A stretch of 64,000 nt of DNA from Leucobacter sp. OLIS6 (GTDB taxonomy: Bacteria > Actinomycetota > Actinomycetes > Actinomycetales > Microbacteriaceae): positions 1-64,000 of the forward strand of contig NZ_MRAV01000003.1 of NCBI RefSeq assembly GCF_002752355.1, given 5' to 3'. The notes below the pieces were generated by a model. It made no database searches and was not told the DNA's origin. It saw only the letters and a program-made list of their open reading frames with translations. This document shows, one piece after another, positions 1 through 8,809 of this stretch (position 1 is its first letter; each line of letters starts with the position of its first letter). The translations under genes and the position numbers were made by a program.

Positions 1-75
1 AGGTCAGAGGTGCATAAGAGGCGGGGGCGGGGGTGCGGGACGGGGCAGGGGCGGGCAAGGCAGGGCGCCCGCCAT

Positions 76-1413
76 ATGCTGGATCGCATGCCAGACGCGT
101 CCCCCGATCCCTCGGCGTCCACCCCCGCGGCTCGTCCCGCCACGACCACCTCGAGGACCCCCGCCGCGCGCCCGGGCTCGCGGCGCGGACTGAAGATCGG
201 CCTCTCCGCCGCGCTCGTGGCCGTGCTCGCCGGCGGATACGTCGCTGCGTGCGCGGTCGCCCCGCTGCCCGACCTCGAGCCGCGACTGTCCGTCGACGCC
301 GAGCAGACCTACCGGCCGGATCCCGAGGTGAGCGCGCGGCGCACGGTGAACCAGCAGCAGAAGCCCACCGCGCTCGGGTGGGCCGGCGAATCCGGCGCCT
401 GGTCGAACGACTTCGACACTCCACGGCAGATCGCGAGCATCACCAAGCTCGTGACGGTGCTCGTCTGCCTCGACGCGAAGCCGGTGGAGGCCGGCTCGGA
501 CGGGCCGAGCTACGCGCTCACCGAGCAGGACGCGGAGATCCGGCGGACCGTGCTGGAGTCCGACGGCGTCGTCGCGGACGTGCCCGTCGGCCGCAAGCTC
601 ACCACCAGGCAGTTCATCGAGCTGGCGCTGCTCCCCTCGGCCAACAACTACGCGATCAGCTACGCCCGACACGTGTTCGGCACGAACGCGGGCTTCCAGA
701 AGGCCGTCGGCGAGTGGATCGCGAAGCACGGGCTGAAGACGCTGCGGGTCACGGAGCCGAGTGGCCTGTCGGAGGAGAACGTGGCGAGCGCGACCGAGCT
801 CGTCGAGATCGGCAGGCTCGCCCTCGCCGACCCCCTCGTCGCCGAGGTCGTGGCCGAGCCCTGGGCCGACATCCCCGGCATCGGGCCGATCGCGAACTCC
901 AATCCGCTCATCGGCGACGCGAACGTGATCGGGCTCAAGACGGGCACGCTCAGCAGCTCCGGATACAACCTGCTCGTCGCCCGCAAGGATCGCGTCGGCG
1001 ACCGCGAGGCCGTCACGATCGCCGCGGTGCTCGGCCGCCCCAGCGCAGCGGCCCGGGCGAAGGATGCCCGCGCCGTGCTGCGGGACGCTCCGAAGGCGTT
1101 CGCCGAGGTCGCGCTCGTCGATCAGGACTCGAAGATCGGCACCGTCCGCACCTGGCAGGGTGAGACGGTCGAGCTGCGGGCCGCCCGCCCCGCTTCGGCA
1201 GTGCTGCTCCCCGACGAGACCGCATCGCGGAAGGTGCGGGTCGGCGCGCTCGGGGCCGGAGCAGCCGGCCGCACGGTCGGGACGATCCTCACGGAGGCGC
1301 CCACCGGCAAGTCCTCGGTCCCGGTGGTCACCTCGCGGGCGATCGCGAAACCGGATCTCTGGTGGCGCGTGACCCACCCCGGGACGGTGTTCCAGGGGTA
1401 CTTCGGGGGCTGA
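76..1413 (+). CDS. D-alanyl-D-alanine carboxypeptidase (peptidase S11, low-molecular-weight PBP)
   Basis: Trims the terminal D-Ala from peptidoglycan stem peptides outside the membrane. All three penicillin-binding motifs are visible: SITK (about residues 121-124, catalytic Ser and Lys), SAN (188-190) and KTG (288-290). The N-terminus is a Pro/Ala/Thr-rich cytoplasmic tail followed by one hydrophobic segment (about 40-60), so the enzyme is membrane-anchored rather than released. The C-terminal about 120 residues lack further recognisable motifs. The start is uncertain: ATG at 76 has AGGCAGGG upstream and ATG at 88 is an alternative; an upstream ATG at 10 has no ribosome site. Length 445 aa fits the family. 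It ends 4 nt before the stop of the convergent gene. Single gene; no operon partner is visible. Confidence 0.9.
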   Translation: MLDRMPDASPDPSASTPAARPATTTSRTPAARPGSRRGLKIGLSAALVAVLAGGYVAACAVAPLPDLEPRLSVDAEQTYRPDPEVSARRTVNQQQKPTALGWAGESGAWSNDFDTPRQIASITKLVTVLVCLDAKPVEAGSDGPSYALTEQDAEIRRTVLESDGVVADVPVGRKLTTRQFIELALLPSANNYAISYARHVFGTNAGFQKAVGEWIAKHGLKTLRVTEPSGLSEENVASATELVEIGRLALADPLVAEVVAEPWADIPGIGPIANSNPLIGDANVIGLKTGTLSSSGYNLLVARKDRVGDREAVTIAAVLGRPSAAARAKDARAVLRDAPKAFAEVALVDQDSKIGTVRTWQGETVELRAARPASAVLLPDETASRKVRVGALGAGAAGRTVGTILTEAPTGKSSVPVVTSRAIAKPDLWWRVTHPGTVFQGYFGG

Positions 1414-1417
1414 AGCC

Positions 1418-2695
1418 TTACTCCCCCGCGACGAGCGCGCCGGCGGCGAGACGCCGCACGACGCCCGTCAGGTGGTCCACGCCGGCGACGAGGTCCTCGT
1501 CCCTCGTGAACTCCGCGAGGTTGTGCGAGATGCCGTCGACGCTCGGCACGAACAGCATCACGGTGGGCACCGCGTCCTTCATGTTCGTCGAGTCGTGCCC
1601 CGCGACCGTCATGACCCGGTCGTGCGTCAGCCCGAGCTCCTCCGCGACCTCGCGCGCCAGTTCCACGCCGCTCTCGGGGTACGGGTTCTGATCCCAGCTG
1701 TGCTCGGCGGTGATCTCGATCCCGACCCGGTCCTCGCGCTGCACCCGCTCCACGGTGCGCATGAGCGAGGCGTGCGCGGCGCGGATCACGTCGGCGCTCG
1801 GCGACCGCAGGTCGAGCAGCAGCTCCACGTCGCTCGCGACGACCACGGGCGAGTTCGGGTACACGTTCATCTCGCCGCAGGCGGTGTGCAGCATGCCGGG
1901 CTCGAACTCGTCGACGAGCTCGCGCGCCGCGACGACGAGGCGGGCGGCGCCGAGCAGCGCATCGCGCCGGTCGGCCATGAGCGTCGAGCCGCTGTGCGCC
2001 TGCTCGCCCGTCACCCGGAACTCGAACTTGTGCGCCGCCCAGGTCGCGTTCACGAGGCCGATCGTGACCCCGTCCTCCTCCATGCTGCGGCCCTGCTGCA
2101 CGTGGATCTCGGCGTACGAGGCGACATCGAGCCCGGCGAGGTCGCCGCGCTCGCCGATCGCGTCGAGCGCGTCTGCGACCGAGGTGCCCTGCGGATCGGT
2201 CGTCGCGAGCGCCGCGTCGAGCGGCAGCTTGCCGGTGAACACCGAGCTGCCCATCATCGACGGCTTGAAGCGCGACCCCTCCTCGTTGAACCAGTTGACG
2301 ACGGCGAGGTTGAACCGGGGCGTCCGCCCGGACGCGCGCAGCTCGTCGGCGACCCGGAAGCAGGCGTGCGCCGACGCCATCACGCCGAAGGCGCCGTCGA
2401 AGCGGCCGGCGGTCGGCTGGGAGTCCATGTGCGAGCCGGTGAGCACGTAGGGCGCGCCGGGCACGAGCTCGAGCAGGCCGAACTGGTTGCCGATCGCATC
2501 GCGGCGCACCGTGAACCCGCGCGATTCGAGCAGTTCGGCGAACCACGCGCGCTGCGCGCCGTCGGCCGCGCTCGCGGCCTGGCGCTCGACGCCGTTCGTG
2601 CCCGGGACCGCGCCGAAGCGCGAGTGCACTGCCCAGTCTGCGAGGAAGCGCTCGCCGTGCGCGTCGAAGGGGGTGCTCGTCTGCTGCGTCATCAT
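1418..2695 (-). CDS. M20-family Zn hydrolase, N-carbamoyl-L-amino-acid hydrolase / allantoate amidohydrolase type
   Basis: Predicted cytosolic binuclear-metal hydrolase that opens a carbamoyl or ureido amide and releases an amino acid or ureido product. Visible motifs: GSHMDS (H89, D91), GRFDGAFGV (D100), NWFNEEGS (E138/E139) and, near the end, GHDSTNMKD and ISHNLAEF, the pattern of the hydantoinase/carbamoylase branch. 425 aa is the normal size. The start ATG overlaps the upstream amidohydrolase stop (ATGA), and GGAAGGA lies just upstream, so translation is coupled. It is the last gene of the MFS-ThDP enzyme-amidohydrolase operon. True substrate (carbamoyl amino acid, allantoate or ureidoglycine-like) cannot be read from the sequence. 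Confidence 0.88.
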   Translation of the reverse strand: MMTQQTSTPFDAHGERFLADWAVHSRFGAVPGTNGVERQAASAADGAQRAWFAELLESRGFTVRRDAIGNQFGLLELVPGAPYVLTGSHMDSQPTAGRFDGAFGVMASAHACFRVADELRASGRTPRFNLAVVNWFNEEGSRFKPSMMGSSVFTGKLPLDAALATTDPQGTSVADALDAIGERGDLAGLDVASYAEIHVQQGRSMEEDGVTIGLVNATWAAHKFEFRVTGEQAHSGSTLMADRRDALLGAARLVVAARELVDEFEPGMLHTACGEMNVYPNSPVVVASDVELLLDLRSPSADVIRAAHASLMRTVERVQREDRVGIEITAEHSWDQNPYPESGVELAREVAEELGLTHDRVMTVAGHDSTNMKDAVPTVMLFVPSVDGISHNLAEFTRDEDLVAGVDHLTGVVRRLAAGALVAGE

Positions 2696-4356
2696 GCATC
2701 CTTCCGGGTGGTGCGGGAATCGTAGCTCAGGCGACCGCCGAGCACGGTGGCGACGACATCGAGGTCGGCGATGCGCGGGGCGTCGACGGGCGATGCCGAG
2801 AACACCGTGAAGTCGGCGAGCTTGCCCCGTTCGAGGGTGCCGACGTCGCCGATGCGCCCGGTCGCGATCGCGGCCCACTCGGTGTGCGTGCGCAGGGCCT
2901 CCTCGGGGGTGATCGCCTCGTCGGGTCCGAGCAGCGCGCCGCTGTCGGTGCGCCGATCGACGGCGGACTGCATGCCGCGGCGCAGATCGTTGTCGGCGAC
3001 GGGGAGGTCGGAGGATCCGGCGAGCACGATGCCCGCGTCGATCACCGAGCGTCCGCGGTAGAGCCAGGGCGCGCGATCCGGACCGACGCGATCGGCCATC
3101 TGGTCGCCGATGGGCCCGATGAAGCCCGCCTGCGGGGTGACGGCGACCGCGAGCCGGCCCGCGCGCTCCACCTGGTCGGGGCGGGCGATGCCGAAGTGCT
3201 CGATGCGGCAGGGGACGGCGAGCCGGCCGTACCGCTCCTGCGCCTCCTCGATGAGGTCGAGGGCGAGGTCGATCGCCGCGTCGCCGATGGCGTGCAGGGC
3301 GAGCGGCCAGCCCGCGCGGTAGGCGCCGAGGGCGCGCTCGCGGTAGACCGCGGGCTCGTCGAGCAGGTAGCCGGTGTTGTGGTCGTGCCCGCAGTAGTCC
3401 TCGGTGACCGCGGCGGTCGCGCCGAGCAGCGAACCGTCGAGGAACACCTTCACGTGCCCGAAGCGCACCGCGTCGTCGCCGAAGCCGAAGCGGATGCCGA
3501 GGTCGAGACCGGCCCCGGATCCCTCGCGGTGGAAGTCGGCGGCGTGCGCGGTGAGCGGCCGGAGCGCATCGATCGCGGGCATGAGCTGGGCGCGGGCGTG
3601 CAGCCGCCCCCGCTCCGCGGCGGCCTGGTAGGCCGCGACCTCGATCGGGCTGTGCCCGATCCAGCCGCCGCCGACACCCGCCTCCGAGAAGCTCGTGATG
3701 CCCTGCGCGGCGTAGCGCGAGGTGGCCGCATCGAGCGCTTCGACGAGGCGCTCGGTCGAGTACGGCAGCAGCAGCGCCTGCACGAGGCCCTGCGCCGCCT
3801 CCTCGACGAGCCCGGTCGGCCGCCCCTCGCCGTCGCGCACGACCACGCCGCCGACGGGGTTCTCGAAACCTGGCTCGAGCGCCCCGACGAGCCGCAGGGT
3901 CGCGGTGTTGGTGATCGACGCGTGACCGGAGGTGTGCCGCAGGTAGAGCGGGCGGCCGCCGGTCAGCTCGTCGAGCCGGCTGATCTCGGGGAAGCGGTCG
4001 CCGTGGTGCGCCTGGTTGAAGCCGGTGCCGTGCACCCAGGCGTCGGGATCGCCCGCGGCGTCGAGCCGCTCGACCTCGGCGGCGATCAGCGCGTAGAGCT
4101 CATCGAGCCCGCGGGCGCGGCTGAGGTCGATCGCGGCGAGGCCGAGCCCCCACCAGGCGGTGTGGCAGTGGGCGTCGATCAGGCCGGGCGTCACGCAGGC
4201 GTCGCCGAAGTCGAGCGTGCGCTCGGCGTCGAGCCCCGCGATCTCCTCGTCGAAGCCGACGATCCGGTCGCCGATCACGCCGACGGCGGTGGCGCGCGGG
4301 CGGATCGCATCGAGGGTGATGATCTCGGTCGCGCGCAGGATGAGGTCGAGTCGCAT
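2692..4356 (-). CDS. YtcJ-type amidohydrolase (amidohydrolase family 3)
   Basis: Metal-dependent hydrolase of the amidohydrolase superfamily, probably cutting a C-N bond in a small amide. Seen: the HxH strand-1 motif in DAHCHT (H63, H65), a GHVKVFLDGS segment where the family carries the bridging Lys, later histidines in LALHAIGDAA and CRIEHFGI, and a SSDLPVADND aspartate near the end. 554 aa is normal for YtcJ relatives. It overlaps the downstream carbamoylase gene by 4 bases and lies 70 bases after the ThDP enzyme gene; that gap contains a 14-base tandem duplication of a GC-rich unit. A second, related YtcJ-type protein occurs at 11110-12828. Substrate unknown. Confidence 0.85.
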   Translation of the reverse strand: MRLDLILRATEIITLDAIRPRATAVGVIGDRIVGFDEEIAGLDAERTLDFGDACVTPGLIDAHCHTAWWGLGLAAIDLSRARGLDELYALIAAEVERLDAAGDPDAWVHGTGFNQAHHGDRFPEISRLDELTGGRPLYLRHTSGHASITNTATLRLVGALEPGFENPVGGVVVRDGEGRPTGLVEEAAQGLVQALLLPYSTERLVEALDAATSRYAAQGITSFSEAGVGGGWIGHSPIEVAAYQAAAERGRLHARAQLMPAIDALRPLTAHAADFHREGSGAGLDLGIRFGFGDDAVRFGHVKVFLDGSLLGATAAVTEDYCGHDHNTGYLLDEPAVYRERALGAYRAGWPLALHAIGDAAIDLALDLIEEAQERYGRLAVPCRIEHFGIARPDQVERAGRLAVAVTPQAGFIGPIGDQMADRVGPDRAPWLYRGRSVIDAGIVLAGSSDLPVADNDLRRGMQSAVDRRTDSGALLGPDEAITPEEALRTHTEWAAIATGRIGDVGTLERGKLADFTVFSASPVDAPRIADLDVVATVLGGRLSYDSRTTRKDA

Positions 4357-4426
4357 GGCTGGGGTGTCTCCGGTTCGTTCAGCTCGGGCGGTACGTTCGG
4401 GGGCCGCGGCGCTCAGGCCGCGGCGC

Positions 4427-6067
4427 TCAGGCCGCGATCTCGGCCGACGCGGGCGGCATGACCCGCGAGTCGATGCGGACGTGGATCAGCGCGGGCCCGC
4501 CTGCGGCGAGCGCCCGGTCGAGGGCGTCGGCGAACTCCTCGGTCCGTTCGACGAGTTCGCCGTGCCCGCCGAAGGAGCGCATCCACGCCGCGAAATCGGG
4601 GTTCGCCATGCGGGTGCCCGAGGGGCGGCCGGGGTAGTGGTGCTCCTGGTGCTGCACGATGGTGCCGTAGATGCCGTTGTCGACGACGACCACGAGCGGT
4701 GATCCGCCGTGGGCGATGGCGGTCGCGATCTCCTGGCCGTTCATGAGGAAGTCGCCGTCGCCGCAGACGGCGACCGCCCGGCGGTCCGGGAAGGCGAGGG
4801 AGGCCGCGACCGCGGCGGGCACGGCGAGACCCATCGCACCGTTGCGCGCGCCGACGAGGCTCGCGGGATCGAGGTGCCGGACGAAGCGGTGCGCCCAGAT
4901 GGTCGCGTTGCCGGCTCCGAAGGTCAGGATCGCGCGACCGTCGAGCCGCGCGTCGAGCTCGCCGAACGCGATGCCGAGATCGACACCGGCGGCGATGGCA
5001 GCAGCGCCCCCGGGAGCGCCGGCCCCGCCGGCGACCGATGCGTCGGAGCGGTGGGCGGCGAAGCGCTGCTGCGCGGCGGCGCGGCCGCGCATCCAGGCGT
5101 CGCCTCGGGATCCGCGGGCGGCCGCGGGATCGGTCGCCGCGAGGGCGGTCGAGAACTCGGCGGGCGCGGCGAGGATCTGCTGGTCGACGCGGCCGGCGTG
5201 CTGCACGGCCTCGGGATCGAGCGAGACGAGCACCGTCTCGGCGTCGAAGCCGAGCGTGTATCCGTCGCTCAGCACGTCGGAGCGCGCGCAGCCGACGAAG
5301 ACGAGCAGGTCGGCCTCGGCGAAGCCGGACGCCACCGCGTCGGCGCGACCGTAGCCGAGCCAGCCGGCCCAGGCGCCGCCCGCGTGCGGCACCGCGTCGT
5401 AGGCGCGCCAGTCGCAGAACACGGGCACCCCGGCGGACTCCGCCCAGTCGAGCAGCGCGCGCCCCTCCCCGTCGTGCCAGCCGTCGCCGCCGGCCACGAT
5501 CGCGGGGCGCTCCGCGCTCGCGATCCGCGCGACGAGCGCGGTGAGCTCGGCCGGGGCCGAGTCGGTGCGGTGCACGAGCACGTCCTCGGGGAGCCCCACC
5601 ACCACGGGGCCGGGTCGGCCCGCGGCGGCGATCCGCATGGCCTCGGCGACGAGCTCGCCCGCCCGATCCGCGTCGTCGATCGTCATGACGCGCTTCGCGG
5701 TGGATCCGAACCAGCCGCTCAGGCTGAACTCCTGGAATGCCTCGCGCTCACGGTCGGCGACGGGCACGAGACCGACGAACAGCACGAGCGGGGTGGCGTC
5801 CTGCCAGGCCGTGTGGATCGCGATCATCGCGTTCGCAGCGCCCGGGCCCCGGGTCACCATGGCGACGCCGGGGCGGCCGGTGAGCCGCCCCTCGGCGAGC
5901 GCCATGAACCCGGCACCGCCCTCGTGGCGGCAGACCACCGTCTCGATCGACGAGTCGTGCAGGCCGTCGAGCACATCGAGGTAGCTCTCGCCGGGCACGG
6001 CGTAGACGCGGGAGACGCCGTGGGTCTCGAGCGTGCGAACGATCAGGTGTCCTGCCGACTGCGGCAT
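4427..6067 (-). CDS. thiamine diphosphate-dependent enzyme (acetolactate synthase-like fold)
   Basis: ThDP enzyme acting on a 2-oxo acid or similar carbonyl substrate. The N-terminal PYR domain carries VPGESYLDVLDGL and CRHEGGAGFMA with the cofactor-activating Glu at about 49. The C-terminal PP domain carries GDGDFLMNGQE (about 436-446) and DNGIYG (about 463-468), the GDG-x(24-27)-NN metal/ThDP motif in its common variant. 546 aa is typical. The catalytic Glu is present, which argues against glyoxylate carboligase, the enzyme expected if this were a purine-catabolism operon. Second gene of the operon started by the MFS carrier. Could be a decarboxylase or a C-C lyase/ligase; not resolvable here. 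Confidence 0.82.
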   Translation of the reverse strand: MPQSAGHLIVRTLETHGVSRVYAVPGESYLDVLDGLHDSSIETVVCRHEGGAGFMALAEGRLTGRPGVAMVTRGPGAANAMIAIHTAWQDATPLVLFVGLVPVADREREAFQEFSLSGWFGSTAKRVMTIDDADRAGELVAEAMRIAAAGRPGPVVVGLPEDVLVHRTDSAPAELTALVARIASAERPAIVAGGDGWHDGEGRALLDWAESAGVPVFCDWRAYDAVPHAGGAWAGWLGYGRADAVASGFAEADLLVFVGCARSDVLSDGYTLGFDAETVLVSLDPEAVQHAGRVDQQILAAPAEFSTALAATDPAAARGSRGDAWMRGRAAAQQRFAAHRSDASVAGGAGAPGGAAAIAAGVDLGIAFGELDARLDGRAILTFGAGNATIWAHRFVRHLDPASLVGARNGAMGLAVPAAVAASLAFPDRRAVAVCGDGDFLMNGQEIATAIAHGGSPLVVVVDNGIYGTIVQHQEHHYPGRPSGTRMANPDFAAWMRSFGGHGELVERTEEFADALDRALAAGGPALIHVRIDSRVMPPASAEIAA

Positions 6068-6119
6068 GGTGGGGTCCTTCCGGGATGTGCGGTCTGGTGG
6101 GCGGGCCGTGCGGCTCGGC

Positions 6120-7451
6120 TCAGTGCTTGAAGCCGGGCAGCCGGACGCTGAGGCGCGGGGCGATCACGCCGGCCACCGCGGTGAACAGCGAGAGGAAGAC
6201 GAGCATCGCGGCGGCCGGCCACCAGTGGTTCGCGGCGGAGGCGACGAAGCCGGTAGCGAGCAGCGGGATGAAGCCCGAGAGCATGCCGGCGACGTTCTGC
6301 GCGAGGCCGACGCCCGTGTAGCGCGTCTTCGCGGGGAACAGGCCGGTGAGCACGGTGCCCGATGCCGCGTAGGGCAGCGAGAGGGTGCAGACCGCGAGGG
6401 TCATCGCGATGACGACGAGCACGGGGTTGCCCGAGGCCAGCAGCAGGAACGCGGGGACCGCGACGACGGCCGAGGCCACTCCGCCCCACAGGATCACGCG
6501 GCTCGCGCCGTACTTGGTGCCGAGGTGCCCGCCCCAGAGCAGCGCGAGGATCTCGAAGGCGGCCGCGACCATGCTGCCGAGGAGCATGAGCGAGGAGTCG
6601 TAGTGCAGCACGTTCACGCCGTACCAGACGCAGAACGCGGTGACGAGGTAGAAGCCGCCGACGCCGAGCAGGGCCGCGGCCATGCCGACGATGATCTGCT
6701 TCCAGCTGTCGCGGAAGGTGGTGAGCACGGGGCTCTTCACGACCTCGCCCGATTCCTCGAGCTGGCGGAAGACGGGCGACTCCTCGAGGCGGCTGCGGAT
6801 GAAGACGGCGATGAGCAGCAGCGGCAGCGCGATGAGGAACGGGATGCGCCAGCCCCAGGCGTCGAAGTTCTGCTGCGAGAAGACGAGGGTCGCGACGAAG
6901 AATCCGCCGGACGAGAGGATCGTGCCGATGGGCGAGCCGATCTGCGGGATCGCGGCGTAGCGCGCCCGGAGGTGCAGCGGGGCGTTCTCGACCACGAGGG
7001 TCATGGCGCCCGACCACTCGCCGCCCACGAAGAGCCCCTGCAGCACGCGCAGCAGCACGAGCAGGATGGGCGCGGCGATGCCGATCGCGGCGTAGGTGGG
7101 CAGCAGGCCGATGAGTCCGGTGACGAGGCCGATGCCCACGATGGTGATCATGAGCACGACGCGTCGGCCGATGCGGTCGCCCATGCGTCCGAAGATCATG
7201 CCGCCGATGGGGCGGGCCGCGAGGCCGACGCCGAAGGTGGCGAACGAGGCGAGGGCCGCGGCGGTCGCGTTCTCGCTCGTGAAGTACTGGACGTTGAACA
7301 CGAGCGCCGCGGCGGCGCTGAACAGGAAGAAGTCGTACCACTCGAGCGCGGTGCCGATGAGTGCGCCGAGGGCGACCCTGTTGGCCTCCGCGACGGTCAG
7401 TTCCTGGGTGGCCTGGTATTCGATGGCCGATGTCTTCGTGGTCTCGCTCAT
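6120..7451 (-). CDS. MFS transporter, metabolite:H+ symporter type
   Basis: Proton-coupled carrier of the inner membrane with about 12 membrane segments in 443 aa. The loop motif GRMGDRIGRR and the N-terminal GTALEWYDFFLF signature place it with the MHS branch (ProP, ShiA, citrate and alpha-ketoglutarate carriers). Start ATG at 7451 has GGAGAGAG a few bases upstream; longer in-frame starts lack a ribosome site and would add a non-membrane tail. First gene of the operon with the ThDP enzyme (52-base gap), amidohydrolase and carbamoylase, so it probably imports the compound those enzymes degrade. It diverges from the PucR-type gene across 170 bases that hold a perfect palindrome. Confidence 0.88.
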   Translation of the reverse strand: MSETTKTSAIEYQATQELTVAEANRVALGALIGTALEWYDFFLFSAAAALVFNVQYFTSENATAAALASFATFGVGLAARPIGGMIFGRMGDRIGRRVVLMITIVGIGLVTGLIGLLPTYAAIGIAAPILLVLLRVLQGLFVGGEWSGAMTLVVENAPLHLRARYAAIPQIGSPIGTILSSGGFFVATLVFSQQNFDAWGWRIPFLIALPLLLIAVFIRSRLEESPVFRQLEESGEVVKSPVLTTFRDSWKQIIVGMAAALLGVGGFYLVTAFCVWYGVNVLHYDSSLMLLGSMVAAAFEILALLWGGHLGTKYGASRVILWGGVASAVVAVPAFLLLASGNPVLVVIAMTLAVCTLSLPYAASGTVLTGLFPAKTRYTGVGLAQNVAGMLSGFIPLLATGFVASAANHWWPAAAMLVFLSLFTAVAGVIAPRLSVRLPGFKH

Positions 7452-7596
7452 GTCTCTCTCCGTCGAGGGATCCGCAGGTGGGAATCCGGTGTGCAAGCGG
7501 GCCGGCTCGCGAGCGGGTCGCGGCGTCACCATCGAGCATGCCAGGGGATTCGCCCCGACTACGCCGCCCGATGCCGCTGTTTTGACGCGCGAATCA

Positions 7597-7608
7597 GTGC
7601 ATATGCAC
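7597..7608. promoter_or_regulatory. perfect 12-bp palindrome, candidate PucR-type operator
   Basis: GTGCATATGCAC is its own reverse complement. It lies 14 bases before the PucR-type ATG. TATTCT (7610-7615) matches a TANNNT -10 box exactly 6 bases before that ATG, so the mRNA is probably leaderless and the palindrome sits just upstream of the -10. This is an AT-rich island in GC-rich DNA. Autoregulation and control of the divergent MFS operon are inferred. Confidence 0.55.
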
Positions 7609-7621
7609 ATATTCTGGGGGA

Positions 7622-8809
7622 ATGACCGACTCCGTTCCGCATCGACTCACCGGTACCCCGATACCGGGAGACCGCTCGCGCTGGCTCGAACTGCTCGACC
7701 GGCTCGACGTCGACGAGCTGACCGACACCTTCCTCTCGCTCGTCGGCACGGTCCCCGGCTACGACCCGCCGCCGATCCCCGTATCCGAGATGCGGCGCAC
7801 GGGCCGGCTCTCGTTCATCGCGCTGGTCGACGGCCTGCGCTCGGGCGGCTTCACGAGCCCGATCCCCGTCTCGAGCGATGTCGGCGTCTCGCGCGCCCGG
7901 GCCGGGATCCCCCTCACCGCGCTCATGACCGCGATCCGCGGTGACTTCACCGTGCTCTGGGAGGCGCTCACCCGCGTCGCCGACGCCGACGACGCCGAGC
8001 TGATCGTGCGCCACACGGGCATCGTGCTCCGCACCGTCGACGAGTACGCGGGGCAGACGCAGCGGGCGTACCTCGCCGAGCAGCAGCGCATGCGGGAGGA
8101 GGCGGCCTCGGTGCGCCAGGGGCTCATCGCCTCGCTGTTCCAGGAGCCGCAGCCGACCGGGGAGCGCCTCAGCGCCATCGCGCACGAGCTGGGCCTCCCG
8201 CTCGAGGCGCCGCTCGTCGCGGTCGCGGCGGTCGGCGACGATATCCCGGCCCTGCGCGTGCTCGTCTCGGAGGTGGAGCGCGCCGGCGGGACGGTGCGCA
8301 CCCACCACCTCGGCGACACGCTCGTCGCCTTCTCGCAGCCCCAGGAGCTCCCGGGATCGCGCGTCGAGGCGCTGGTCGCGCAGCTCGTGCGCCTGCGCGT
8401 CGGGATCGTCGATGCGTCCACGGGCCTCGCGGAGCTGCGGCAGAGCGCCCGCACGGCCCAGGAGCTGGCTCGCCTGTTCCGGCCCGACGAGCAGGGTGCG
8501 ATGACCTGGTCGCGCGGGTGGGCGCGGCTCGCGGCCCGTCGCCTGCTGGCGTCGGGGTCGCCGATCATGGCCGACGTGCACGCCGCGCTCGCGCGCTGCG
8601 GCGACGCGGAGCGGACGCGCCTCGAGGAGGCCGTGCGCAGCTTCCTCCGTACGGGCAGCGTCGGGGCGTCGGCCGAGGAGCTGTTCTGCCACCGGAACAC
8701 CCTGGCGAATCGCCTCCGCCGCTTCGCCGAGCTGACGGGCGTCGATCCGCAGGTGCCCGAGCAGGCAGCGCGGCTCGTGATCGGCTGGGCCCAGGCCCCC
8801 GCCGGCTAG
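7622..8809 (+). CDS. PucR-family transcriptional regulator
   Basis: Cytosolic regulator, 395 aa. The C-terminal 55 residues carry the PucR helix-turn-helix with the family signature CHRNTLANRLRRF followed by LTGVDP and a final RLVIGWA stretch. The N-terminal about 300 residues resemble the middle/GGDEF-like ligand-sensing part of this family and show no extra catalytic motif. PucR-type proteins control purine, amino-acid and related nitrogen catabolism. It diverges from the MFS-led operon, the usual arrangement for a pathway-specific regulator. Only a G-tract touches the ATG, and TATTCT is 6 bases upstream, so a leaderless transcript is likely. Its TAG stop shares the tetranucleotide CTAG with the convergent M20 gene stop. 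Confidence 0.85.
   Translation: MTDSVPHRLTGTPIPGDRSRWLELLDRLDVDELTDTFLSLVGTVPGYDPPPIPVSEMRRTGRLSFIALVDGLRSGGFTSPIPVSSDVGVSRARAGIPLTALMTAIRGDFTVLWEALTRVADADDAELIVRHTGIVLRTVDEYAGQTQRAYLAEQQRMREEAASVRQGLIASLFQEPQPTGERLSAIAHELGLPLEAPLVAVAAVGDDIPALRVLVSEVERAGGTVRTHHLGDTLVAFSQPQELPGSRVEALVAQLVRLRVGIVDASTGLAELRQSARTAQELARLFRPDEQGAMTWSRGWARLAARRLLASGSPIMADVHAALARCGDAERTRLEEAVRSFLRTGSVGASAEELFCHRNTLANRLRRFAELTGVDPQVPEQAARLVIGWAQAPAG

Noticed and set aside
4427-6067. ThDP enzyme as glyoxylate carboligase of allantoin degradation
   Set aside because: Glyoxylate carboligase lacks the cofactor-activating Glu, but here CRHEGG has it. Other glyoxylate genes are missing.
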